NCBI GenBank assembly: GCA_018269005.1
Contig: JAFDVK010000052.1
Span: forward strand, 62,001 to 126,000
From: Acidobacteriota bacterium
GTDB lineage: Bacteria; Acidobacteriota; Blastocatellia; Pyrinomonadales; Pyrinomonadaceae
Direction of reading: 5' to 3'
DNA: 64,000 bases
Positions 7,456 through 15,706 of the stretch are shown in pieces. Within the stretch, counting starts at the first letter, position 1. Each line of letters starts with the position of its first letter. Both the position numbers and the translations under genes were made by a program. The notes under the pieces are model-generated. The model ran no database searches, was not told the origin of the DNA, and worked only from the letters and a program-made list of their open reading frames with translations.

Positions 7456-8562
7456 TTACACGGCAACTCGTTCTACTCGATTATAGACGGTGTCGCGTTC
7501 AACAGCTTCAAATCCAGCGCGGTAGATGAGTTCGATGATTTCTTGTTTGGTCATTTCGACTTCGCCGCCGGATTCGACGGAGTAGCTGTGGGTGAGTTCG
7601 CCGCCGTCGGTGATGGTGCCGTCGAGGTCGTTGGCGCCGAAGTGGAGGGCGGTTTGGGCGGTGGCTTTGCCGAGCATCACCCAATAGGCTTTGATGTGGT
7701 CGAAGTTGTCGAGCATCAGACGTGAGACGGCGATGGTTTTTAGATTGTCGATCGCGTCGGGGCCTGGACACGATGCGAGAGCGGTGCCGGGCGGATAAAA
7801 AGCGAGCGGGATAAAGCATTGAAAGCCGCCGGTCTTGTCCTGTTGTTCTCTTAAACGGACGAGGTGGTCGATGCGGTCTTCGGTAGATTCGATATGTCCG
7901 TAAAGCATCGTGGCGTTGGTCTTGAGGCCGGCTTTGTGGACCTTGCCGGCAAGTTCGAGCCAACGGTCGCCGTCGCATTTGTGGTCGCAGATACGCGAAC
8001 GTGTCGGCTCGGCGAAGATCTCGGCACCGCCGCCGGGGCACGAATCCATCCCGGCCGCGTGGAGCTTTTCGATCACTTCTTCGTCGCTCATCTTGTAAAA
8101 CCGCGCAAAGAAATCGAGCTCGACCATCGTCAGCGCTTTCAGATGCAGCTTCGGAAACTCACGTTTGAGCGACGAGAAAAGATCGGTGTAGTACTCGAAC
8201 GGAAGTTTCGAGTTCAGTCCGCCGACGATGTGCAGTTCGGTCGCTCCTTCGGCGACGGCGGCGCGTGCGATCTCGATGCCTTCTTCGACAGAATGTGTAT
8301 ATGCGCCTTCCTGACGTGCACGTTTATAAAACCCGCAAAACTTGCAATCCGCAACGCAGATGTTCGTGTGGTTAAAATGCCGGTTGACGTTGTAATACGT
8401 CGTCAGGCCGTGCTTGCGGCGGCGAACTGTGTCGGCCAGCTTGCCGAGAGCGTTCAGGTCGCTCGTCTCGTAAAGCGCAACGCCTTCGTCGAACGTCAGA
8501 CGCTCGCCATCCTCGACCTTGAAGGCGATCTCGCGAAGTTTTGAATCAAATGAGAACTGCAT
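7456..8562 (-). CDS. mqnE: Aminofutalosine synthase MqnE
   Basis: 368 residues. The radical SAM cluster motif CxxxCxxC is at Cys69, Cys73 and Cys76 ([10 protein letters not shown]). Family-specific runs include '[19 protein letters not shown]', 'PGGGAEIF', 'NATMLYGH', '[15 protein letters not shown]' and '[10 protein letters not shown]'. These separate MqnE from the cyclase MqnC. It joins 3-[(1-carboxyvinyl)oxy]benzoate and SAM-derived adenosyl to make aminodeoxyfutalosine in the cytoplasm, a step of the futalosine route to menaquinone. AAGGA before the ATG supports the start. An MqnP-type prenyltransferase lies at 12835-13701. Broken copies of its 3' end lie at 5642-5805 and 2650-2762. Confidence 0.95.
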   Translation of the reverse strand: MQFSFDSKLREIAFKVEDGERLTFDEGVALYETSDLNALGKLADTVRRRKHGLTTYYNVNRHFNHTNICVADCKFCGFYKRARQEGAYTHSVEEGIEIARAAVAEGATELHIVGGLNSKLPFEYYTDLFSSLKREFPKLHLKALTMVELDFFARFYKMSDEEVIEKLHAAGMDSCPGGGAEIFAEPTRSRICDHKCDGDRWLELAGKVHKAGLKTNATMLYGHIESTEDRIDHLVRLREQQDKTGGFQCFIPLAFYPPGTALASCPGPDAIDNLKTIAVSRLMLDNFDHIKAYWVMLGKATAQTALHFGANDLDGTITDGGELTHSYSVESGGEVEMTKQEIIELIYRAGFEAVERDTVYNRVERVAV

Positions 8563-8655
8563 AATTCCTTAATGCAATTCTATCAAAATGGCGATTTCCG
8601 AACCATCTTGAGGCGAGACTCGAAGCCGGAGATGACAGCTTCCGGGGACCGCCGT

Positions 8656-9903
8656 CTAATCGTGTTCAGGTTCTGGCAGGTCGAAGAATTCTCCTTTTGT
8701 CCTGTCCAGAGACGCGGAAATGAGCCGAAAGTTCTCAACCGTCGGTTTGAGGCCGATGAATTTATCGACGATCCGCCTTTGTCTGAAGATGATGAAGGTA
8801 TTTTCGACCAGCGGGTCGATCTTGTTCAAATCGGCATCCGTGTCGGTGTCGGCGAAGGACGGCACGAATGTGAGGGCAACATTCCTCACGTTAAGTTCGG
8901 TACCGAGTTGGTCGAGCTGTTTTCGCCGAGTTTCTTCGCTGTAGTCTTTGGCATTCCAGTAAACAAAATAGACCTTCAAGAATTTTCCGCGCCGGACGCT
9001 TTCTTGTTCGAGAAAGGCGATCCAGGCACGAATCTCGATCCAGTTAGGTTTGTTGCCGACAAAATACAGCACGCCCTGGAATCGACCATATCGGCAGACG
9101 GGACACGCTGTCGTGCCTTTGTCCGGCCCGAATGCGTGATATGGCCCGAACGAGGGCTGGTTGTCGCCGATATCTAGTCCTGAACGAAGGCCCGCTGGCT
9201 GTTCCTTAGGATAATTCGGGATGTTTAGCCCAAGGATAATATCGTGCTCGGCGATCTGCATGTCGCCTTTGATCAGAGGGAACAGGGTTCCGCTGCCGCC
9301 GCGTGGTGCATCTGCAGGATGCTTTTTCCTGAACGGGATCAGTCGCTTGTCGTCGTCGAAAACAAGGTCGTCGAGCCAATATTCGTTCGCGATCTCAGGC
9401 TCCTTGACCATCAGATGAATGTGCGCCGGATCCTCGCGTCCGGGATATGGCCCCGGACGGTTCGTCCTTATCGTATATTTGCCGTTCGCGTCGGTCTTTA
9501 CCCAGCCGCGGATGTGGCCGTGGCGAGTTTGATTCTCCGGTTTGTCGGTACGAGGCGAGTAATAGCCGTCATTGTCGGTCTGGTGATAGTAGATGATCAC
9601 ATTCGGGGCGGGCGTTCTGCCGTCGATCTTGAAGACCGTCCCCGTAACGATCAGCTTTTGCCCTTTTTCGTTCCAGCCGGGACTTGTGTCTTCGGACTTC
9701 ATGTCCTCCGGCATTCCGAAATACATCAGCTCGCAGTAGCCTTCCTCGCATTCGCCGCCGACGCGAGGTGTTCTATCAGTCTGAACCCGCTGGGGTTGCG
9801 GCGTCCGTTTCGGAAGCGGCGTCTGCCCGTGACTATTGCAGGAAACGAGAAGAAGGCAAATTAAGACAGCAGGAGTGTGCAGAAATGTTGTTTGTGTTTT
9901 CAT
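8656..9903 (-). CDS. Lipoprotein fusing an intradiol dioxygenase-like domain to a thioredoxin-like domain
   Basis: About 415 residues. A lipobox (LLLVSC) predicts lipid anchoring. Residues about 70-220 are an intradiol ring-cleavage dioxygenase-type fold: TGTVFKIDGRTPAPNV, 'HTRGW'-like 'RHGHIRGWVKTDANGKY', then GPYPGREDPAHIHL, which supplies Tyr and two His in the positions of the iron ligands. After a linker, residues about 265-410 look like a redoxin: CPVCRYGRFQGVLYFV, then 'WIAFLEQE' and 'DKFIGL'. The two halves are fused without a frameshift. Intradiol enzymes split catechols; an exported version with a redox partner domain is unusual. The substrate is unknown and activity is inferred. 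The start at 9903 is preferred over 9921 for the signal-peptide shape. Confidence 0.82.
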   Translation of the reverse strand: MKTQTTFLHTPAVLICLLLVSCNSHGQTPLPKRTPQPQRVQTDRTPRVGGECEEGYCELMYFGMPEDMKSEDTSPGWNEKGQKLIVTGTVFKIDGRTPAPNVIIYYHQTDNDGYYSPRTDKPENQTRHGHIRGWVKTDANGKYTIRTNRPGPYPGREDPAHIHLMVKEPEIANEYWLDDLVFDDDKRLIPFRKKHPADAPRGGSGTLFPLIKGDMQIAEHDIILGLNIPNYPKEQPAGLRSGLDIGDNQPSFGPYHAFGPDKGTTACPVCRYGRFQGVLYFVGNKPNWIEIRAWIAFLEQESVRRGKFLKVYFVYWNAKDYSEETRRKQLDQLGTELNVRNVALTFVPSFADTDTDADLNKIDPLVENTFIIFRQRRIVDKFIGLKPTVENFRLISASLDRTKGEFFDLPEPEHD

Positions 9904-9959
9904 GCCGGTAGGATGGCACAAAAACAGCTGCTCGAAACGTCAAATGTTGTGAGATGAGT

Positions 9960-10796
9960 CTAAAGTGCGGTGTCCTGATTACAGGCAGCGAGTGTGCTCT
10001 TAAAGGCCGCCGCAAAGTTCCGACTGAGCCGTAGTTCAGAACCGTCGGAAATGATCACGTCGTAGTCGCCGTTACCCCTTGAACGGTAAGATCGGACGGC
10101 CGCAATGTTCACTATCGTAGATCTGTGAATACGAACGAAGGTCTCGCTGTTCAACATCGCGGACATCGACCGCAGAGTGCCGTTGTGCAGATATCTTTTT
10201 TTCAAATGGTGGATGTAGACATACGGCGAAGAGGCCGAAACGTACAGAATACCCTTGATCTCGATGACCGTACGCCTGCCGCCGTGGGCGACAACCATCG
10301 TGCTGCGCGAAGCCTCTTTCTTGGGAGTATCGGCCATTCCAGCGATCGGCATATTGTCCACAGGCTTTTCGACACCGCTCATCCTAAAGAGTACGAGTGC
10401 CACGGGATAGACGATCAGAAGAATAAAGCCATAACGCGTGAGTTCATACTCGAACGTCTGGCGGTATGGGAACGTGTGGCCGTAAAGGGTTGCGGATATG
10501 ACCTGGATAAGCAGCGGATAGCCGAACAAATGGACTAGTGCGGGTATGATCGCTATCAAGATCACCGAGAATTTACCGCGGAATCTGCCCGAAAAGTAGA
10601 ATTGTCCCAAGAGCAAAGGGACAAAAAGCCACCAGAAAGAGCTGAATAAGAACGACTCGGAAAAATAGAACGAAGAATGGCTCTGAAAAGAGGATTCCAG
10701 CAGGTCAAGAATGACGTTCAAGCCCACACAAACGGCAAGGCCGGCAGACAGAATCGCGAATTTGTTTGATCGTGCCGAATCTGATCTTGTGAACAT
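9960..10796 (-). CDS. Membrane-anchored LytTR-family DNA-binding regulator
   Basis: 278 residues. Four hydrophobic segments occupy roughly residues 13-135, with a short cytoplasmic linker to about 165. The C-terminal 100 residues form a LytTR domain: 'IEIKGILYVSASSPYVYIH', 'LNSETFVRIHRSTIVNI' and 'DGSELRLSRNFAAAFKSTL'. LytTR domains bind direct repeats in promoters. Here the usual receiver domain is replaced by a membrane module, so it may respond to a membrane signal directly. Its ATG follows the TAG of the upstream deaminase-fold gene with no spacing (10797/10796), so translation is likely coupled. Confidence 0.87.
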   Translation of the reverse strand: MFTRSDSARSNKFAILSAGLAVCVGLNVILDLLESSFQSHSSFYFSESFLFSSFWWLFVPLLLGQFYFSGRFRGKFSVILIAIIPALVHLFGYPLLIQVISATLYGHTFPYRQTFEYELTRYGFILLIVYPVALVLFRMSGVEKPVDNMPIAGMADTPKKEASRSTMVVAHGGRRTVIEIKGILYVSASSPYVYIHHLKKRYLHNGTLRSMSAMLNSETFVRIHRSTIVNIAAVRSYRSRGNGDYDVIISDGSELRLSRNFAAAFKSTLAACNQDTAL

Positions 10797-11282
10797 CTAC
10801 ACACCGTAAGCAGAACGCAGAATTTCCCCAGCCCGCCTTATTCGTTCCCCATTGTTTCCACGCCACGAATTGCTGTCGTAATAGTAATACCACGGTACGC
10901 CGGGATAGTAATGCCGAAGCATTGGTGCACACATCGCCACACACGGGACGCGTTCGCTGAAGATCTGGATCACCGTTAGGTCAGGCCGCGTGCGAAACCA
11001 CTCGGCAGCCAACCCTTCCGAATGAAGGCCGACTTCTGCGTCCGGTGTCGCCGCCGGGCCGTAAACTCGGGCGAGTTCGGCGATGGTCACATTGGGATTT
11101 ACTTGAATATTCTCCACACCGCGTCGATCGCGGTAAAGCCACGCGGTAACGTTTATTGCCCCGAGGGCTTGTGGCGTCGTCAGAACAGGGTTTGCCGTGC
11201 GCCGATAGCGAAGTGCCGCTTCCGGTAATCGCATGTCGCATTGCGGTGCATCAAAAGGCCGTGAGCTTGGTATCCGTGGCAT
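10797..11282 (-). CDS. Stand-alone deaminase-fold protein, polymorphic-toxin-like
   Basis: 161 residues with no signal peptide. A cytidine-deaminase-like signature is visible: His87-x-Glu89 (LHSEG) and, after a strand, PC114VAMC118, both preceded by the beta hairpin 'INVTAWLYRDRRGVENIQ' and followed by YYPGVPWYYYYD. This layout resembles the XOO_2897-type deaminases of secreted toxin systems (recalled, not searched). The two cysteines are one residue further apart than the usual PCxxC. GGAGG before the ATG supports the start. It lies directly upstream of, and abuts, a membrane LytTR regulator. No toxin-delivery domain or classic immunity gene is seen. Function could be toxin-like, base-editing or metabolic. 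Confidence 0.68.
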   Translation of the reverse strand: MPRIPSSRPFDAPQCDMRLPEAALRYRRTANPVLTTPQALGAINVTAWLYRDRRGVENIQVNPNVTIAELARVYGPAATPDAEVGLHSEGLAAEWFRTRPDLTVIQIFSERVPCVAMCAPMLRHYYPGVPWYYYYDSNSWRGNNGERIRRAGEILRSAYGV

Positions 11283-11364
11283 AAGCCGCCTCCGTTAAAT
11301 CTCTATATGCCGGGGACGATGTTTTCATCGATTTTAACAGAATATTGCCCTATCATATACAACT

Positions 11365-12255
11365 ATGAAATTTGGACAGGTTGAGAATCCCGGTGAGGTC
11401 GATTTCACGATCCCGGCGGATCATCCGGCGACCAAGGGCGTTATTGCGTCGGAGACGGGGACTGATATGGACATTCGGGTCGGCTGTGCTAAGTGGAACA
11501 GCAAGGACCTAAAAGGATTTTATCCGAAGGGTGTAAAGGCGAAGGACGAGCTGCGTTATTACTCGACGCAGTTCAACTGCATCGAGCTGAACGCCACATT
11601 CTACAAGCGTTATTGGGAGAGCACCTACACGAATTGGCGCGAAGGTGTCGAGGATGATTTCAAGTTCTTCCCGAAATTCAATCAGGGCGTAACGCATTAC
11701 TCGCGTTTGCAGGACGTTGAGCAGCGGTGCGAGGAGTTCGCCGAGAACGTCGTCTTCCTAAAAGAGAAGCTCGGCGTGCCGCTCCTGCAGATGCACGATA
11801 ATTTCAGCTCGAAAGGTTTCGACCGCGTTGAGAATTTCATCGAGAACGTCTGGACGTTTGATATACCGATCGCGATGGAATTTCGCCGGAGCGAATGGCA
11901 CACGGACCCTGATATTTCCGAGCGGCTGTACGCCTTGATGGAGAAACACGCGATCACGAACGTGCTAGTCGATACGGCCGGTCGCCGCGACCTGATGCAT
12001 ATGCGTTTGACGACGCCGACGCCTTTTATACGCTGGGTCGGTGCGAATCACGAATCAGACTATTCGCGGCTGGATGATTGGGTCGAGCGGTTAGGTGAGT
12101 GGCAAAAACAAGGAATGCGGAAGCTGTATTTTTTTGTCCATCAGAACGTCGAGCAAGAGTCGCCGCTGCTTTCGCAATACTTCATCAAAAAACTGAATAA
12201 AAAACTTGGAACCGATCTTCACATTCCGCTCACGGCAAAGGACGTCGACAAGTAG
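11365..12255 (+). CDS. DUF72 (YecE-type) family protein
   Basis: 296 residues. The DUF72 TIM-barrel pattern is clear from about residue 36: RVGCAKWNSKDLKGFYP, YYSTQFNCIELNATFY, 'FPKFNQGVTH', 'PIAMEFRRSEWH', 'VDTAGRRD' and FFVHQN. The N-terminal 35 residues (with 'VDFTIPADHP') are typical of a subgroup found in Bacteroidetes and acidobacteria, so the ATG at 11365 is retained rather than 11470. The biochemical function of DUF72 is not established. It is transcribed alone, divergently from the deaminase gene. Confidence 0.92.
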   Translation: MKFGQVENPGEVDFTIPADHPATKGVIASETGTDMDIRVGCAKWNSKDLKGFYPKGVKAKDELRYYSTQFNCIELNATFYKRYWESTYTNWREGVEDDFKFFPKFNQGVTHYSRLQDVEQRCEEFAENVVFLKEKLGVPLLQMHDNFSSKGFDRVENFIENVWTFDIPIAMEFRRSEWHTDPDISERLYALMEKHAITNVLVDTAGRRDLMHMRLTTPTPFIRWVGANHESDYSRLDDWVERLGEWQKQGMRKLYFFVHQNVEQESPLLSQYFIKKLNKKLGTDLHIPLTAKDVDK

Positions 12256-12285
12256 CCCGATCCCGACAGTTTCATGACTAGGTTG

Positions 12286-12816
12286 CTAGTCTTCGACCGG
12301 TCCTTTCGCTGCACGCTCGGCCTGTCGACAGGCCTTTATCGCATCGATCATCGCTGATTCACATTTGAGGTTCTCGTTCAGTTCGATCAGTTCACCTGAA
12401 TTTTTCCTGATCGCGACAAGAGTTCCGCGGCTGTCTGCAAGCGCATTCGAGACGGAGATCGTGGTGGTGTTGCTCCTACCAGTTAAAAAAGTGAGAGACC
12501 GCATATCTTGCCATAGACATGTCTTGACCTTGCCCCTTCTTTTGTAGGTAAACCCGTTTTGAAAGATGCGAAGTTCTTCGCGGCTCAGAGAGAATTGAAA
12601 CCAGACGAGCCAAAAACACGGCAGCGAAAATGCGACGCAAACGAAGCCGGTCAGATAGGCTGATTCGGACATCAGGCCAATGCCGACTGCGAGTAATATA
12701 AAGGCGAAGAACGTGAAAAGGACGATGAGCAGCCAGTTCGGTTTAGCTCGCCGCGAAGAAACTAAGTTTCCTAAGGCAGGATCGAGGACAGGTTGCTCAT
12801 GCAAGTCTTCAGTCAT
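12286..12816 (-). CDS. Small membrane protein with a PH-like cytoplasmic domain
   Basis: 176 residues. Two adjacent transmembrane segments (about residues 28-50 and 55-72) are followed by a soluble region with beta-rich spacing: 'LRIFQNGFTYKRRGK', 'CLWQDMRSLTF', 'NSGELIELNENLKC'. This pattern resembles bacterial PH-like or DUF6585-type membrane proteins, but I do not recognise the family with certainty. The gene starts 18 bases after the stop of the prenyltransferase gene on the same strand and may be co-transcribed with it. A small inverted repeat (gactag...ctagtc, 12276-12291) lies at its stop and may act as a weak bidirectional terminator. Confidence 0.72.
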   Translation of the reverse strand: MTEDLHEQPVLDPALGNLVSSRRAKPNWLLIVLFTFFAFILLAVGIGLMSESAYLTGFVCVAFSLPCFWLVWFQFSLSREELRIFQNGFTYKRRGKVKTCLWQDMRSLTFLTGRSNTTTISVSNALADSRGTLVAIRKNSGELIELNENLKCESAMIDAIKACRQAERAAKGPVED

Positions 12817-12834
12817 ATGGATCGCATCTAGTTC

Positions 12835-13701
12835 TTACTGCAAAAAGACCGCACCGCCGAACGTTGCGAGCAGGATCACGCTCACAAAGGCGTTCGTCGT
12901 AAAAAAGGCGGCGTTCATCCGCGAAAGGTCGTTCGCTTTTACAAGCGTATGTTGATAAAAGAGCAGTACGCCGACCGCGATCACACCCGCAAGCGAGAGC
13001 CACGCCATTCCCGTAACGAGCCAAAGGAACACCAGAACTATGAACCCTTGAAAATGAAAGATGCGGGCCATCCAAAGCGCCCGTGCGACGCCGATCTTTG
13101 CTGGAACGGAATAGAGTCCGGCCTTTCGGTCGAAGTCGATGTCCTGGCAAGCATACAGAACGTCAAACCCGGCCGTCCAGACGAGTACGAAAAGCGATAA
13201 GAGGATCGGCACCTCGTCAAAAAGACTCCCGCGAACTGCGATCCAAGCCGCCGAAGGCGAGATGGCAAGAGCCGCTCCGAGAATGAAATGCGCGAGGGCG
13301 GTGAAGCGCTTTGCGTAGCTATAGCCGAGCACGAAAAGAAGGGCGACCGGCGAAAGCGCAAAGGTCAGCCAATTCAGCGAATATGCGGCAAGCAAAAAGA
13401 TCGCGATCGAAACATAGAGAAACGCCCACGCAAAGCCAACGCTCAACTTTCCGCTCGGGAGTTCGCGATTTGCCGTTCGCGGGTTTTGAGCATCGATATC
13501 GCGGTCAGCGATACGATTAAAGGTCATTGCAGCAGAACGGGCACCTACCATTGCGACCGTGATCCAAACGAACTGTTTAATCGTCGGCAAGCCACCTGCC
13601 GCAAGGATCGCTCCTAAGAATGCAAAGGGAAGAGCAAAAAGGGTATGCTCGAACTTGATCATTTCGAGCGTGGTCGTAAATCGCCGCCAAGTCGTGGTCA
13701 T
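12835..13701 (-). CDS. UbiA-family prenyltransferase, MqnP-type candidate
   Basis: 288 residues and about eight transmembrane segments. The first Asp-rich motif is NRIADRDIDAQNPRTANREL. The second lies in 'DVLYACQDIDFDRKAGLYS'. The N-terminal 'IKFEHTLFALPFAFLGA' is shared by UbiA and MqnP. Because mqnE is present 4 kb away and no ubiquinone gene is seen, prenylation of 1,4-dihydroxy-6-naphthoate in the futalosine pathway is the likeliest role; 4-hydroxybenzoate prenylation cannot be excluded from sequence alone. Confidence 0.88.
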   Translation of the reverse strand: MTTTWRRFTTTLEMIKFEHTLFALPFAFLGAILAAGGLPTIKQFVWITVAMVGARSAAMTFNRIADRDIDAQNPRTANRELPSGKLSVGFAWAFLYVSIAIFLLAAYSLNWLTFALSPVALLFVLGYSYAKRFTALAHFILGAALAISPSAAWIAVRGSLFDEVPILLSLFVLVWTAGFDVLYACQDIDFDRKAGLYSVPAKIGVARALWMARIFHFQGFIVLVFLWLVTGMAWLSLAGVIAVGVLLFYQHTLVKANDLSRMNAAFFTTNAFVSVILLATFGGAVFLQ

Positions 13702-13772
13702 TGCTTGAAAAAGCTAAAGTTTAGCACCTTAAGCCACTTAAGTCGTCTCACGAAACGAACCTCTGACCCCTA

Positions 13773-14306
13773 ATGCCCAGCGGCCGCACACACGATCTCA
13801 TTACTATTGGCCTTGCGATTCCTGCGGCTGCGGGTTCATTCGGTGTGACTGGAAGCTTCACGGCTGCGATGGTCTTTGCCGCGGCATTCATCTTCGGCGG
13901 CCTAATGTTCGGCCCCGATCTCGATACACGATCAAAACAATACTCGCGCTGGGGCCCATTTCGCGTCCTTTGGTATCCATACCGTAGATTTTTCAAGCAC
14001 AGGTCGCGGTTTTCGCACGGCTTGATCCTTGGTACGGCGATCCGCGTGATCTATTTTATGGGCGTCTTCTCGCTGATCGTGATCGCCGGTTCATGGATCT
14101 ACGCCGCGGCCGTTGGCGGAAAGGTTATCTCGATTGCGGAGTTCACCGCGTTTTGGCGTTCATTGGGCGAAACGGTGCGGAATACCGTCGGTGATCGGTT
14201 GCTTTTAACGGTCTTTCTATGGTGTTGGCTAGGTGCGGCGAGCCATACCTTTACGGATCTTGCCGGAACTTTCATCAAGACGGGACGGCGGACAAAACTC
14301 TTTTAG
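13773..14306 (+). CDS. DUF2227 membrane protein with putative metal-binding motifs
   Basis: 177 residues. The conserved polar motifs of the family are all present: SGRTHD at the N-terminus, FGPDLDTRSKQY, 'FFKHRSRFSHG' and 'GAASHTFTDL'. They resemble the His/Asp pattern of YdjM-type membrane metal-dependent hydrolases. Four hydrophobic segments lie around them. The function is unknown. Its stop codon overlaps the stop of the convergent 14303-15523 gene by four bases. Confidence 0.85.
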   Translation: MPSGRTHDLITIGLAIPAAAGSFGVTGSFTAAMVFAAAFIFGGLMFGPDLDTRSKQYSRWGPFRVLWYPYRRFFKHRSRFSHGLILGTAIRVIYFMGVFSLIVIAGSWIYAAAVGGKVISIAEFTAFWRSLGETVRNTVGDRLLLTVFLWCWLGAASHTFTDLAGTFIKTGRRTKLF

Positions 14307-15523
14307 CCCTTGCCGCCCGTACGAGCGGCTACGAGGCGAAGAGCGTGCTTGCGGACGGCTTCGGGTACGTTTCGGTCTTTCGTCAGGCCTTGAAGATCGC
14401 GTAGTTGGAGCCGGTTCATTATCGACATCGAGTTGCCGAGCGGTGTTCGCGGATTTCGCGCAAGGCTGAGCTGGATCATATAGCTGCGGCCCCACTGTTT
14501 GTTCATCGAGATCTGCCGCAGCACTTCTTCGGGAACGGTTCGCATCGTTGCGATCTTCTCGACTTCTTGCTCTGTGATCTTGGGGTTGTTGATAACGGCC
14601 GAGGAAACAAGCTTGTTCGGGTCGCGTATCAGGATGTTGCGTGCTTCGCGGTCACCTTTCATGCCGAGTTTGACGCGGTCCTTGACGCCCATACGCATTA
14701 TTCGATTGAGTACGGAGATGCGCTCGTTCGTAGCTTCGTCCTCGGAATGAAGTTCTCCGAGGATCTTCGCCATTATCGCCTGACGCTGTTCTTCGCTCTC
14801 CTCGTAGATCTCTTCGATGTACTCGAGGCTCAGCCAGGAATCGTCCGTCTCTTTATCGAGGACTTCGATGTGTTTGGCGATCAAGAGTGCATCTTCCTCG
14901 GACATCTCGTTCTCTTCGAGGTCTTCGGCAAACTCAGCTTGTTCCAGAAACTCGGCCGCGGCCTCATTGCCTTGTGCGCGAAGTTCACTGGCGATCTGAG
15001 CGGCACCGCGTTCTTTCTCGAAGAATTCGCGTTTTGTTTCTGAGGCACGGCGTTCGGCTTCGGGCGAGCGATTAGGGTTTTCAAGGATCGCGTCGATTAT
15101 CGCCGCGTGACGGATAAGGAGCTGCTGGTTAAGTGCGATGCGTTCGAGCAGCCCGCCGTCTGATGTCGACCGGGCAAGGGTTTCAATCGATTCCGGAGGT
15201 GTCGTCGGGTTTGAAACGACCGCGGTGTATATCTCGACCGGCATTGAGGCCGAACTAGCAAAATGTGCTAGAACCGGCGGCGCAGCTTTTTCAGAACGCA
15301 GCTGCATTTCGAGCGAATCGATCGCTTGGCTGCCGAGAGTCTCATGAGCATTCGCCGAGAGTTCCACATCATCGCCGTTAGCAAGCCCGACAAGCAGTTC
15401 GAGCAGATCTTCGCCCGGCAGCGGAAGAAGGCCGCGAGAGGCCGCAAGTTGGGCGGGACGAGGCGCCGCACCGGTCAAAACGGCTGAAACGGCAGGATTT
15501 GCTGAATAGATCTCGACGGACAT
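14303..15523 (-). CDS. Helical-repeat protein (HEAT/leucine-rich-variant-like), function unknown
   Basis: 406 residues with no signal peptide or membrane segment. The N- and C-terminal thirds carry repeated helical units with the spacing 'P.....LA.......P.....A' (for example 'SNPTTPPESIETLARS', 'NNPKITEQEVEKIATM', 'RNPRTPLGNSMSIMNRL'), like the variant leucine-rich or HEAT-type repeats of DUF2336-related proteins. The middle third (about 150-270) is strongly acidic and probably coiled-coil. This suggests a cytoplasmic protein-protein scaffold. I cannot name the family with confidence. Confidence 0.72.
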   Translation of the reverse strand: MSVEIYSANPAVSAVLTGAAPRPAQLAASRGLLPLPGEDLLELLVGLANGDDVELSANAHETLGSQAIDSLEMQLRSEKAAPPVLAHFASSASMPVEIYTAVVSNPTTPPESIETLARSTSDGGLLERIALNQQLLIRHAAIIDAILENPNRSPEAERRASETKREFFEKERGAAQIASELRAQGNEAAAEFLEQAEFAEDLEENEMSEEDALLIAKHIEVLDKETDDSWLSLEYIEEIYEESEEQRQAIMAKILGELHSEDEATNERISVLNRIMRMGVKDRVKLGMKGDREARNILIRDPNKLVSSAVINNPKITEQEVEKIATMRTVPEEVLRQISMNKQWGRSYMIQLSLARNPRTPLGNSMSIMNRLQLRDLQGLTKDRNVPEAVRKHALRLVAARTGGKG

Positions 15524-15706
15524 AGCGAAGTGCCCAGAAAAACAGAGGCAGGCAAGCTAATTTTAGCAAAAAGGGAGGCGTTCAGTCTTCATTGCGGAGG
15601 TCTTTTGGCATGTGTCACGAACAATTCTCGAAAGTTTGAAGGATTTTTCTCAAAAATGCGCTAAATTCCGTATTTCCTGTAAAATAGATATTTTCCGAAC
15701 CTTACA

